Assembly: GCF_052114605.1 (NCBI RefSeq)
Contig: NZ_JBFRFB010000013.1
Location: 32,392 to 96,391, forward strand
DNA length: 64,000 bases
Reading direction: 5' to 3'
DNA from: Microvirga sp052114605
GTDB taxonomy: Bacteria; Pseudomonadota; Alphaproteobacteria; Rhizobiales; Beijerinckiaceae
The position numbers and the translations under genes were made by a program. Each line of letters opens with the position of its first letter. The first letter of the stretch is position 1. Below, piece by piece: positions 26,988 through 34,813 of the stretch. The notes under the pieces are model-generated. The model saw nothing but the letters and a program-made list of their open reading frames with translations, had not been told where the DNA came from and did not search any database.

Positions 26988-27146
26988 TTACGGAGCCCCC
27001 CTCAAGAAAGCCTCTATCTGCGCCTCGATTGCTTCGACCCGCATGCCCTTCTCGGCCAAGGCCTCAACCACCTTAGCAATCTCTTCGTTTCGAGGCCCAT
27101 AGATGGCCCAATCGTGGAGCAAGTGAACATCGTCAGCATGGATCAT
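26988..27146 (-). CDS. 52-residue small protein
   Basis: The ATG at 27146 is preceded by GGAG at a spacing of about seven bases. The peptide is acidic and helical (MIHADDVHLLHDWAIYGPRN, EEIAKVVEALAEKGM, then RVEAIEAQIEAFLRGAP). The regular amphipathic pattern makes a real product likely. It lies 118 bp downstream of the antitoxin-like gene on the same strand. No family is recognised. Confidence 0.45.
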   Translation of the reverse strand: MIHADDVHLLHDWAIYGPRNEEIAKVVEALAEKGMRVEAIEAQIEAFLRGAP

Positions 27147-27264
27147 TCGGGTCTCCACTTGGGTTCGCTCAGCCTAATATTGGCCCCAGTTGTTCTGATG
27201 TGGCTTATTGACAGAGTACTTGTCCATTTTTCAGCGCTCCCCACACCCCGAAATTAGGAACGGA

Positions 27265-27636
27265 TCACGCGCGACGGACCTCTAAGTACTCGACGATCTG
27301 CCCAAGCCCTGGGACGGACTGGACCGCATCAACCGGCCGCGCATTCAGGGCTGTGTTGTAGCTATTGAACCATGAGGCTGCTGCGGCTTCGTTCCCGCCC
27401 ACGATGGTATTGAGGAGCTGATAGACGCGCACGAAAAGAAGCGCCGGCACAACGGCATGTCGGGTGAGATCGACGGGCGCTGCGCCATCCTTTATCTGGG
27501 GCACCATCGCCTCCGGCAATCCCAAGATTAGCCCCAGCACATGATCTGAAACCTGAAGACGTTCAGCGGCACGAGCTGCCGCCTTCATGCCTATAGCGAC
27601 GTCACTATCAACTAGCGGATCTGGCGAACCGGGCAT
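27265..27636 (-). CDS. MbcA/ParS/Xre-type antitoxin (DUF2384 C-terminal domain)
   Basis: 123 residues. The N-terminal part (AARAAERLQVSDHVLGLILGLPEAMV) looks like a helix-turn-helix of the Xre-like kind. The C-terminal ~50 residues (AASWFNSYNTALNARPVDAV, then GLGQIVEYLE) match the MbcA/ParS toxin-binding domain, with the typical W..S.N..L...P.d.l....G...V..YL. In this family the partner is a RES-domain NAD+-degrading toxin, usually adjacent. No RES gene is seen within several kb, so it appears orphaned. Confidence 0.75.
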   Translation of the reverse strand: MPGSPDPLVDSDVAIGMKAAARAAERLQVSDHVLGLILGLPEAMVPQIKDGAAPVDLTRHAVVPALLFVRVYQLLNTIVGGNEAAAASWFNSYNTALNARPVDAVQSVPGLGQIVEYLEVRRA

Positions 27637-28548
27637 TCGAAGCTCTCCTCCAGCAGGATTATACGGGAAGAGCTCCGTCAGGCGAGCCTCTATTCACAAG
27701 AGTCGAATGATCGAAGAACAGTCACGGCACGAAAGCGATTCAACTCGCACTGGCCGGTAGCGCCTGAAAAACTGTGGATAAGTGGCTCGGCTATCGGGCA
27801 AAAAAAAATAAATCTTGAAGCGAAAAATCAGCCTGTTGAAAAAGCAGTTCGGCGCCTAAACCGTTCAGATTTGGTGCGTTTTTTTGCCCTAAAACACACA
27901 GTAGACACATACCACATGCTCATATGAACATCAAGATGGGCCTCAAAATATAAGTGCTCGCCCCCGCCTTATCGTTCGTCTCGGCTCTCGACTCTTTGTG
28001 CAGTTCTCGTTCTCTTGAGCGCTCCACTCGTCATGAGATGGATCTACATCAAATTCTGGAGAAGCCTATGCATTTAGCCACCACGGCATAAGAAAAGGCC
28101 CTCAAGCGCCAACTTGAGAGCCTTTAAAATTCATCTGCTCGCCAACCAACCCGGTAAAACGAGCTTTGTAGACACCCCGGCATTTCTGCCAGCGATGGTG
28201 AGATCTTACCTATTTGCTGAAGATAGGCAAGAGCCTTCTTGGAAAGGCCCCTTCGCTCCCGCAGATCCGCCAACAGAGGCGTATCCATGAAGGACAAACC
28301 CCAAATTTAGGCCGGGTCGGCCCAAGCCGTTTGCCGACATTTAGGCCAGATGCCTCACAGCACTGTCCGATCGGTCCAAACGACAGGTCGCTTGAGACAA
28401 AGACCGCCTGCATGAACAGCGCCAGGTCGTCTCAGATCGACTGAACCCATTCCAATACCTTCCCAAATGAACCGCCCTTTGGCGAGACGCTGTCCAACCG
28501 GAGCCACTGGTTGGGCCGTCTCACGTCATCAGCGGCAAAGGACAAGTC
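27637..28548. other. 0.9-kb AT-richer intergenic stretch before the Tn7-like module
   Basis: No gene is supported. It holds a perfect DnaA-box sequence TGTGGATAA at 27773-27781, a long-range inverted pair GGGCAAAAAAA (27796-27806) and TTTTTTTGCCC (27879-27889), a hairpin near 28098-28128 (CTCAAG...CTTGAG), and two TTTAGGCC copies near 28307 and 28340. The left transposon end is probably somewhere in here, but its exact position cannot be fixed by eye. Confidence 0.45.
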
Positions 28549-29274
28549 ATGCCTACTACTGAGTACCAACAGAAATCCGATCCTCAGGGCGACCGTTGCG
28601 GAGCAGTCTGGATTCCTCCTTCCGCGTCGCTCGCAAGCCGCCGGCCAGCCCTGCGATCTCGCGGCTCGTTCCGAGGCGCTCTCGTCAACCCCAAAACGAA
28701 TCGGGAAATTGTTTTCGAGAGCACACTGGAGCGCGACCTCGCCTACATCCTTTTAGCATCTCCATGCGTGACAGCGGTCCAGGACCAGCCGGAAGCGGTC
28801 GAATACATCGACAGTGAAGGTGTCACTCGAAAGCATACGTTCGACTTCCTTATCCGCAAGACCGATGGGTCGCGCACTGCCTTCGCAGTCAAGCCTGCTG
28901 CCAAGGTCGCATCAAGCGGCACTGCGGACGTCATAAGCGCGATCCGTTCGCAATGCCCCCGAGGCTTCGCGGACAGTTTTGAGATTCGAACCGGTGATCA
29001 CATCACCCGAAATCGCGCCTACAACGCCCGCATCGTTGCCAAAGGCATTCGGATGAGAAACGCGGAGGACGTAGCTGCCGTCAACGCCGTTGCATCCACC
29101 CTCTGCGGCTCGGTGAAGATCAGCACCCTGCTCGCAGCATCTCGGAATGACGGATACGGCTTCATGGCAGTGCTCTGCCTGATCTCGGATGGCGTGCTGG
29201 AGCACGTCGGCACCGACCGAATTTCCCACGATAGCATCATTCGCATCGTCCACATTGTGACCCGCACGCACTGA
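28549..29274 (+). CDS. tnsA: TnsA-like endonuclease
   Basis: 241 residues. The catalytic part has the restriction-like triad seen in TnsA: Glu in VFESTLERDLAY, Asp in KHTFDFLIRK and Lys in TAFAVKPAAKV. The order and spacing (E, ~50 residues, D, ~18 residues, xVK) are right. TnsA cuts the 5' strand at each transposon end while TnsB cuts the 3' strand. The first ~45 residues are divergent, and an internal start cannot be excluded. It lies 14 bp before the TnsB gene. Confidence 0.82.
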   Translation: MPTTEYQQKSDPQGDRCGAVWIPPSASLASRRPALRSRGSFRGALVNPKTNREIVFESTLERDLAYILLASPCVTAVQDQPEAVEYIDSEGVTRKHTFDFLIRKTDGSRTAFAVKPAAKVASSGTADVISAIRSQCPRGFADSFEIRTGDHITRNRAYNARIVAKGIRMRNAEDVAAVNAVASTLCGSVKISTLLAASRNDGYGFMAVLCLISDGVLEHVGTDRISHDSIIRIVHIVTRTH

Positions 29275-29288
29275 GAGAGCGCCCAACC

Positions 29289-31448
29289 ATGTCAAATTCA
29301 AATAATGCCCAGATCCAAAGTTCTCTCCCGGTCCCGGCTGTGCCGCGATATCGCCTCGAAAGGCATGCGAAATACGTCATCGACGGCGTCACTGAGTTCG
29401 TGGCGAAGTCCAGCGACGAATTCGGCCATGTCCTGCGCCGCGCCGACAATCCGGACCTGTGCGTGTCCTTTTCTCATGATGAGTTCGCAGCGTTGCTCAA
29501 TGATGGTCGGCTGAACATCATCCGGGATTACCACCGCTCATCTGCGGCGGCGATCCGGCTGGAGGGACCGGAAAGGCTGATCACCGAACTCAAGCCCAAG
29601 CGCCGCGAGAGGCTGCTCGCCCGCAAGGCGATCTGCGACGCGTTTCTCGCTGACGAGGCCGCAGGCAAGGTCTCTCGTTCCGATGATTCCATGAAACCTT
29701 GGCTCAAGGACAACGTGATCAACATCCTCATGGCGTTGTTACCGCAGGGACGATGCGGTAGTGACGACATCATCCTGAAGCGTCCGCCAAGCCCGACGGC
29801 CCTGCGAAAGTCGCTGCGCAAGTACGAGGCGTGCTGTTTCGATGCCATGGCGCTTCGCGATGGCTATGGCCGTAGCGGCAACCGCACGCCGAAGGTCGAG
29901 ATCGAGGAGCGCACGCTGATGCGCGAGGTCGCCGAGCGCTACGCGAGCCGTCTCAAGCCCACCAAGGCTTCGCTCTATTCTGACCTAGCCACGGCAATCA
30001 AGGATGCCAACAACGAGCGCGAGCAGACCGGCAAGCGGCTATTGAAAAAGCCAAGCCGTGCGGCGTTCGAGCGGGTGATCGAAAGCCTCGATCCGTTCAT
30101 GGTCTACGCCGGACGCGAGGGCGAAGAGGCAGCGCGCAAGAAGTTCTTTATCGTCCGTGGTGGGCTCGACGTGTCGCGCCCCCTTGAGCGCGTGGAGATG
30201 GACGCCTGGCTCGTCTCTCTTCACGTCATTCTCGAGGAGGCCGGCGTATGGGCATTACTCGCGCCTGAGCTCAGGAAGGAGGTCGAGCGTGCACGGCTTT
30301 GGCTGTCGGTGGCTATCGACTGCTACACCCGCTGTGTCTTGGCGGCTCGGATCATTAGCAGCAACACCTCCACTTCCGCCGTGTCGACGATCGCAATGTC
30401 GGTGATGAACAAGTCGCGTTTCGCAGAAGAGGCTGGCTGCATCACTCCCTGGGACTACGATGGGACTGGTGAAAGCTACGTGATGGACAACGATACGGCC
30501 TACACAGCCTACGAGACGCGGGCCGCGGTGACCGATATGGGGAGCGAGATGCTATTCCCGCCGGCTGGAACCCCACAGAACCGTGCCAGGATCGAGCGCT
30601 TTTTCCGCACCATTCACGTCCAGCTCGTGGCTCTTTTCCACGGTCGTACGTTTGAGAACGTCGTTGCCAAGGGCGACTACGAGTCGGACCTCAACGCTGT
30701 CATCGACCCCGATGAGCTCGGACGCGTCATCGTGCGCTGGATCGTGGATGTCTACCACAACACGCCTCACGACGGCCTGGGCGGCGAGACCCCGCGCGAC
30801 TGTTGGATCCGTGCCACGCGCCTGCACCCGGTGCTGCCTCCGCCGAGCCCTGATGTGTGCCGCCACATTTTCGGCGTTACGGTTGAGTGCCGGATCACCA
30901 ACACCGGCGTTCGGGTGCTTGGTCTCCACTACCAGTCCGAGGAGCTCCAGCGATTGCGCCGGATTGCCCATCAGAAGCCCGTTCTGGTGCGCATCGACGA
31001 AGGGGACCTCGGCTATGTATCGGTTCGGACCCCAGACGGTTGGCTGACCGTCCCCTGCGTGAAGGCGGGCTTCGATGGTGTCCCGCTCGAGCACTGGGTT
31101 GCGGCGGAACGCAACCTGCGCCGTGGGCATGCCGACAGGGCGCACCTGGCCGAGGATGTTGTCCTCCAGGCCCTGGCCGACATCAAGGCCTTCTCGGCCT
31201 CCGCCACGAAGCGTGCCAGCATCGCTTCCCCAATCATCACTTCGGCAGACATCGACGGTCTGGACCGCAGTGTGTTCCGCACCTTTGCCTTCGACCGCGG
31301 TCCTGAGAACGGCCCGGCAGTACTCGACGCTGTCGATATCACCACACAGGACGGCGCTGAGATGCCGGATCAATTTGATCCGGCTCCCAAGGCGAGAAGC
31401 AGCGAGAATGACCCGACCGACGATGACAGTTACGGTCTGGAGGATTGA
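29289..31448 (+). CDS. tnsB: TnsB/TniA-like DDE transposase
   Basis: 719 residues. The integrase core shows DDE residues in LERVEMDAWLV, YVMDNDTAYTAYE and NRARIERFFRTIH. The N-terminal ~280 residues would hold the DNA-binding HTH domains, and a Mu-type C-terminal barrel follows (VTVECRITNTGVRVLGLHYQ). It binds the transposon ends and does strand transfer, in complex with TnsA and TnsC. The length is normal for TnsB. Its stop (31446-31448) nearly touches the next start. Confidence 0.93.
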   Translation: MSNSNNAQIQSSLPVPAVPRYRLERHAKYVIDGVTEFVAKSSDEFGHVLRRADNPDLCVSFSHDEFAALLNDGRLNIIRDYHRSSAAAIRLEGPERLITELKPKRRERLLARKAICDAFLADEAAGKVSRSDDSMKPWLKDNVINILMALLPQGRCGSDDIILKRPPSPTALRKSLRKYEACCFDAMALRDGYGRSGNRTPKVEIEERTLMREVAERYASRLKPTKASLYSDLATAIKDANNEREQTGKRLLKKPSRAAFERVIESLDPFMVYAGREGEEAARKKFFIVRGGLDVSRPLERVEMDAWLVSLHVILEEAGVWALLAPELRKEVERARLWLSVAIDCYTRCVLAARIISSNTSTSAVSTIAMSVMNKSRFAEEAGCITPWDYDGTGESYVMDNDTAYTAYETRAAVTDMGSEMLFPPAGTPQNRARIERFFRTIHVQLVALFHGRTFENVVAKGDYESDLNAVIDPDELGRVIVRWIVDVYHNTPHDGLGGETPRDCWIRATRLHPVLPPPSPDVCRHIFGVTVECRITNTGVRVLGLHYQSEELQRLRRIAHQKPVLVRIDEGDLGYVSVRTPDGWLTVPCVKAGFDGVPLEHWVAAERNLRRGHADRAHLAEDVVLQALADIKAFSASATKRASIASPIITSADIDGLDRSVFRTFAFDRGPENGPAVLDAVDITTQDGAEMPDQFDPAPKARSSENDPTDDDSYGLED

Positions 31449-31450
31449 TC

Positions 31451-32572
31451 ATGAACACCAGTGTGATCGATCAAGATGGCGAGGATACAATTGCCCGGAT
31501 GCGGCGCCTTCAATCGGAGCGGCGTGCCCGGAGCAGCGCGGTGATGGCGGGAGTGCTCTCCGCCTACATCACTACCCCACGCGATAAAATCCTTGAGGCC
31601 GAATTGGACGGCCTCATCGATAGCTTTCTGCTCGCACAGCAAGCCGTCGATGACGGCTTGCCCCGGCAGGTTGGACGCCTGCGTGAGGGTCGGGCGCTGA
31701 CGCTGACGGGACAATCGGGAGCGGGCAAGACCCGAACGCTTGAGCGCCACTTCCTCAAACGGGAAGAATTCAACGGATATGGCGATCGTAATGCGGACTG
31801 TATTCTGGTTTCGGTATCAACGCCTTCCCCATGTACATTACGGCTGCTGGGGATGGAGGTGCTGGCAGCGCTCGGATACGAAACCTCCCGTAGGCTCGAG
31901 GAAAACGTCGTTTGGGACATGGTGCAAAGCCAATTGGCCTTACGTCAGGTCCGCTTCCTCCACATCGACGAGCTTCAGCATGTCCTTCAGACCCGAAACC
32001 CCGTCGAGATCGGCAAGGTTCAGGACACACTGAAGAGATTGATGCAGAATAGAACGTGGCCCGTGTGGCTTATCTTGTCCGGGCTACCGGAGATTGGGCG
32101 TTTCTTTGCCGACGACGAGCAGGTGTGGCGCAGGTCACGGCATGTCACCTTCGACGACTTAATCCTTGAAGAGGATGCGTCTCTCGTCTGCCGGCTGATC
32201 ACATCCTACGCGCAGGACAAGGCCCATCTCTCGACCGACACAGTCATGGGCGACTCGTTCATTGCGCGGCTGCTTCACGCCGCACTCGGCCGATTTGGTA
32301 TCCTTATCGAGATTATTCAGGACGCGATCCGGGAGGCTCTTCTGCGTGAGAGCGAAGCCCTCACCGTTGAGCATTTCGCCGCGGCATACATGGCCAGGTC
32401 AGGCTGCCTACCTGAGGAGAACTTATTCACGGCCGAGAGCCATTGGTGGCTGATCAAGCCTCGCGAGGGCCTCGTGCACAAATATGCTGGCGATGGAGTC
32501 AAGGAGGATAGCGAACACTGCGGGCGCAATGAGGGCAAACAACCCAAGCCCCGGGACAGGAGAAATCCATGA
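31451..32572 (+). CDS. tnsC: TnsC/TniB-like AAA+ transposition regulator
   Basis: 373 residues from the ATG at 31451 (a TTG at 31445 is also in frame). Walker A is LTGQSGAGKTRTLE and Walker B VRFLHIDELQHV, followed by sensor 1 (WLILSGLPEI) and a C-terminal lid. TnsC-type ATPases assemble on target DNA, link TniQ to the TnsAB transposase, and give target immunity. The stop overlaps the TniQ start (ATGA). Confidence 0.92.
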   Translation: MNTSVIDQDGEDTIARMRRLQSERRARSSAVMAGVLSAYITTPRDKILEAELDGLIDSFLLAQQAVDDGLPRQVGRLREGRALTLTGQSGAGKTRTLERHFLKREEFNGYGDRNADCILVSVSTPSPCTLRLLGMEVLAALGYETSRRLEENVVWDMVQSQLALRQVRFLHIDELQHVLQTRNPVEIGKVQDTLKRLMQNRTWPVWLILSGLPEIGRFFADDEQVWRRSRHVTFDDLILEEDASLVCRLITSYAQDKAHLSTDTVMGDSFIARLLHAALGRFGILIEIIQDAIREALLRESEALTVEHFAAAYMARSGCLPEENLFTAESHWWLIKPREGLVHKYAGDGVKEDSEHCGRNEGKQPKPRDRRNP

Positions 32573-34419
32573 GACCATTGCACCCCTCATTGACGCTTCC
32601 TCTCAGAAACAAAGAGACTCCAGAAAGCTTCTGCTCCCGTAGCGCTCTGCTGCTGGGCCTTACCGCTCGCGCCTTCAGCCTCGACATGGGGAGACCGTTC
32701 CAGAAGATTGTGGATGGAGAACCTGAAGCGCTCGAAGTTTTGGCTCGGAGAACGCATTCGGACTCCAGGCAACTCGCAACGGGCTCAGTCACAAAGATCG
32801 GAGAACGCCGTTACACGTTCGAGGGCCAAGCCTTCATTCGCGAGAGCCTGAGCCGCAAGACATTGCGTGTCTGTCCTCGCTGCTTGGTCTGTGACATGGA
32901 TACTCAGGATGGTCCGTCAGGCACACGCCCATTCGGCAGGACCCTCTGGCTCATTGGCTCGGTCCGCACCTGCCCGGAGCATGGTATCGGTCTCGTTTCG
33001 ATTTCTGAAGACGGTCATCCGCATCGGGTCCACGACTTCGCCGCTTTGGTGCAGCCAGCTCTGCCGGCTCTTGTGAACCTTGAAGCGAATGCCCCGAGGC
33101 GTGCCGTTTCTGCCCTCGAGAACTACGTCATCGCCCGCTGTGCAGCTGGCAGATCGGACAATTTGCCCTTCCTAAGCGCCCTGCCGCTCTATGCGGCGAC
33201 AAAGGGATGCGAGGTGATCGGAGCGGTCGCACTGCATGGCATCCGGTTCAGGGCTGAGCATCTCTCAAGTGACCAGTGGCATGAGGCGGGAGCTGCCGGG
33301 TTCGAGATCGCCTCAGAGGGAGAGGATAGCATCCGTGCCTTCCTCTCTGGCCTCCAGGATCGCTTCATATCAACCAGAAGCGACTGGGGCCCGCGACTGG
33401 TTTTCGGCCGCCTCTATGAGTGGCTTGCTCATGAATCGGACGATCCGGCTTTTGATCCACTCCGCGACATAATCAGGCGTCACGTAGTCGAGACGATGCC
33501 GGTAGGTCCAGGTGACAACGTGTTCGGGCGCGAGGTAACGGTGCGGCACATCCATTCCGTTCGCTCGGCGTCTTTGGAGACGGGTACCCATCCTAAGCGC
33601 CTGCGCAAGCTTCTGCACGCGGCGGGCCACGTTACGTCCGAGGCCATGGCCCTGTCGGACGCGCGGGTTATGTTCGACGCGGAGGCGACACAGGGCTTCC
33701 TCGAACGTGTGTCGGAGGCGATGACGCTCAGGGAAGCTGCGGATTATCTCAATGTACCGCGTCCGCACGAGCGCCTGCTGTACGAGGCCGGGTTCATCGT
33801 GCCGTTCGTGAGGGGTGGAAACGGCACCCTGAACGATCACGCGTTCGCCAAGCGCGACCTCGATGCCTTCCTGGGGCGTTTGCTGGCGGACGCATCCGAC
33901 GCGGTTCAAGAGGATGAGGCGCTGTTGCCGATCCCGTCGGCGGCCAAGCGGGCGTCTTGCTCCGCAATGGAGATCGTTCGGCTGCTCCTCGACCGGCAAC
34001 TAACCCGAGTCCGGCACCGGGACGACGTGCCTGGCTATATGTCGGTCCTGGTCGACCCCGAGGAGGTGAAGCCGTTCGTGCATGGGCAGGCCGAGGGCAG
34101 CCTCACCCTTCGCGAGGTCGAACGGCGGCTCGGCACCAGCACTCCGGTAGTCAAAGCCTTGATTGAACAAGGCCACTTGCTATCAAAAATTGAGATAAAT
34201 CCCGTGAACCGTTGTCCCCGACAAGTTGTGAAGCAAGAAGACCTGGATGCGTTCATAGCCCGCTACGTCACGCTGCATGCGGCTGCGAAGAACGCAGGGG
34301 TTCATTTCCTGTGGCTGAAGTCGCGATTGACCTCGGCCGACATCGATCCGGCTTTCCCACCAGAGATCGTGCATGCCACGTTCTACGACCGGAACTCTGT
34401 CACGGGGATACGCACATAA
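32569..34419 (+). CDS. tniQ: TniQ/TnsD-like target-selection protein
   Basis: 616 residues, close to TnsD-size proteins rather than the short (~400) TniQ of CRISPR-linked elements. The N-terminal TniQ domain has a zinc-finger set: LRVCPRCLVCD and VRTCPEHGIGLV. The C-terminal half contains at least two MerR-like helix-turn-helix units (MTLREAADYLNVPRPH and LTLREVERRLGTSTPVV), so it probably reads a specific DNA attachment site. The final part lacks a recognised domain. Size and DNA-binding repeats favour a dedicated chromosomal target. Confidence 0.85.
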   Translation: MRPLHPSLTLPLRNKETPESFCSRSALLLGLTARAFSLDMGRPFQKIVDGEPEALEVLARRTHSDSRQLATGSVTKIGERRYTFEGQAFIRESLSRKTLRVCPRCLVCDMDTQDGPSGTRPFGRTLWLIGSVRTCPEHGIGLVSISEDGHPHRVHDFAALVQPALPALVNLEANAPRRAVSALENYVIARCAAGRSDNLPFLSALPLYAATKGCEVIGAVALHGIRFRAEHLSSDQWHEAGAAGFEIASEGEDSIRAFLSGLQDRFISTRSDWGPRLVFGRLYEWLAHESDDPAFDPLRDIIRRHVVETMPVGPGDNVFGREVTVRHIHSVRSASLETGTHPKRLRKLLHAAGHVTSEAMALSDARVMFDAEATQGFLERVSEAMTLREAADYLNVPRPHERLLYEAGFIVPFVRGGNGTLNDHAFAKRDLDAFLGRLLADASDAVQEDEALLPIPSAAKRASCSAMEIVRLLLDRQLTRVRHRDDVPGYMSVLVDPEEVKPFVHGQAEGSLTLREVERRLGTSTPVVKALIEQGHLLSKIEINPVNRCPRQVVKQEDLDAFIARYVTLHAAAKNAGVHFLWLKSRLTSADIDPAFPPEIVHATFYDRNSVTGIRT

Positions 34420-34432
34420 GCATTTTCCAAGC

Positions 34433-34460
34433 CGGCTTGATCACCTGACCGATCAAGCCG
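34433..34460 (+). terminator. hairpin after tniQ
   Basis: A 10-bp perfect stem CGGCTTGATC/GATCAAGCCG with an 8-base loop, 14 bases after the tniQ stop. There is no T-run, so it may stabilise the 3' end rather than terminate. Confidence 0.5.
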
Positions 34461-34474
34461 ACTGACTCTCCAGC

Positions 34475-34501
34475 AGCCTCGGCACCGCCGGGGCTTTTTT
34501 C
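34475..34501 (+). terminator. intrinsic terminator of the Tn7-like operon
   Basis: A 9-bp stem AGCCTCGGC/GCCGGGGCT (one G-T pair) with loop ACC, followed by TTTTTT. It is correctly placed to stop tnsABC-tniQ transcription. Confidence 0.8.
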
Positions 34502-34813
34502 GTGCCGGTAGCCAAAGACTGCCTCATCATGAGGCGTACTGATGCCTACGAAGGTGAGGCGGTCTAATGCCTTACAACGCCCTTCGCATGAGGCATTTCA
34601 AAATATAGAACCCTTGCTTTTCAAGCACTTAGAACAAAGGGCGAGGCATCCTTTGGGGGCGTCTACAGCTTCCAAGGAATGGCCGGGGTGACCCGGCTAT
34701 TTTCTTTCGTGTGGGCAAAAAGTGCTGCAAAGCAACTTTTAGTACACACTCCTCTACCATAGGCCGCGATCATCGCATAACCATCGACAGAGAAGTTAAA
34801 GTACAGGTCTAAG
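34502..34813. other. repeat-bearing stretch between tniQ terminator and the coiled-coil gene
   Basis: No gene. It carries several copies of a TGAGGC-type motif (near 34530, 34555, 34588, 34645) and a GCCGGG/CCCGGC hairpin followed by TATTTTCTTT near 34683-34710. It also carries a GGGCAAAAA copy at 34713-34721 that is inverted relative to the TTTTTGCCC near 27885. Such short repeats are what TnsB-binding sites look like, so the right end may be here. Confidence 0.4.

Larger units (their letters stand above)
28549..34712 (+). mobile_element. Tn7-like transposition module (TnsA-TnsB-TnsC-TniQ)
   Basis: Four same-strand genes in Tn7 order: a TnsA-type endonuclease, a DDE transposase, an AAA+ regulator and a TniQ target-selection protein. 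The last three are spaced by 2 bp or overlap. Two hairpin terminators follow. The ends of the element are not resolved, so the coordinates cover genes plus terminators only. Elements with both TnsA and TnsB normally move by cut-and-paste into a site chosen by TniQ. No CRISPR array or Cas gene is present in the window. Confidence 0.85.

Noticed and set aside
26907..27257. 116-codon plus-strand open frame
   Set aside because: It overlaps antisense the 52-residue minus-strand frame, which has a better ribosome-binding site and composition; its own product has no protein-like start.
27773..27781. DnaA box as sign of a replication origin
   Set aside because: A single perfect box in an AT-rich gap is not enough. 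No cluster of boxes, no dnaA, repABC or parAB genes are near.
28549..34419. CRISPR-associated transposon
   Set aside because: There are no cas genes or CRISPR array in the window, and TniQ is of the long type.
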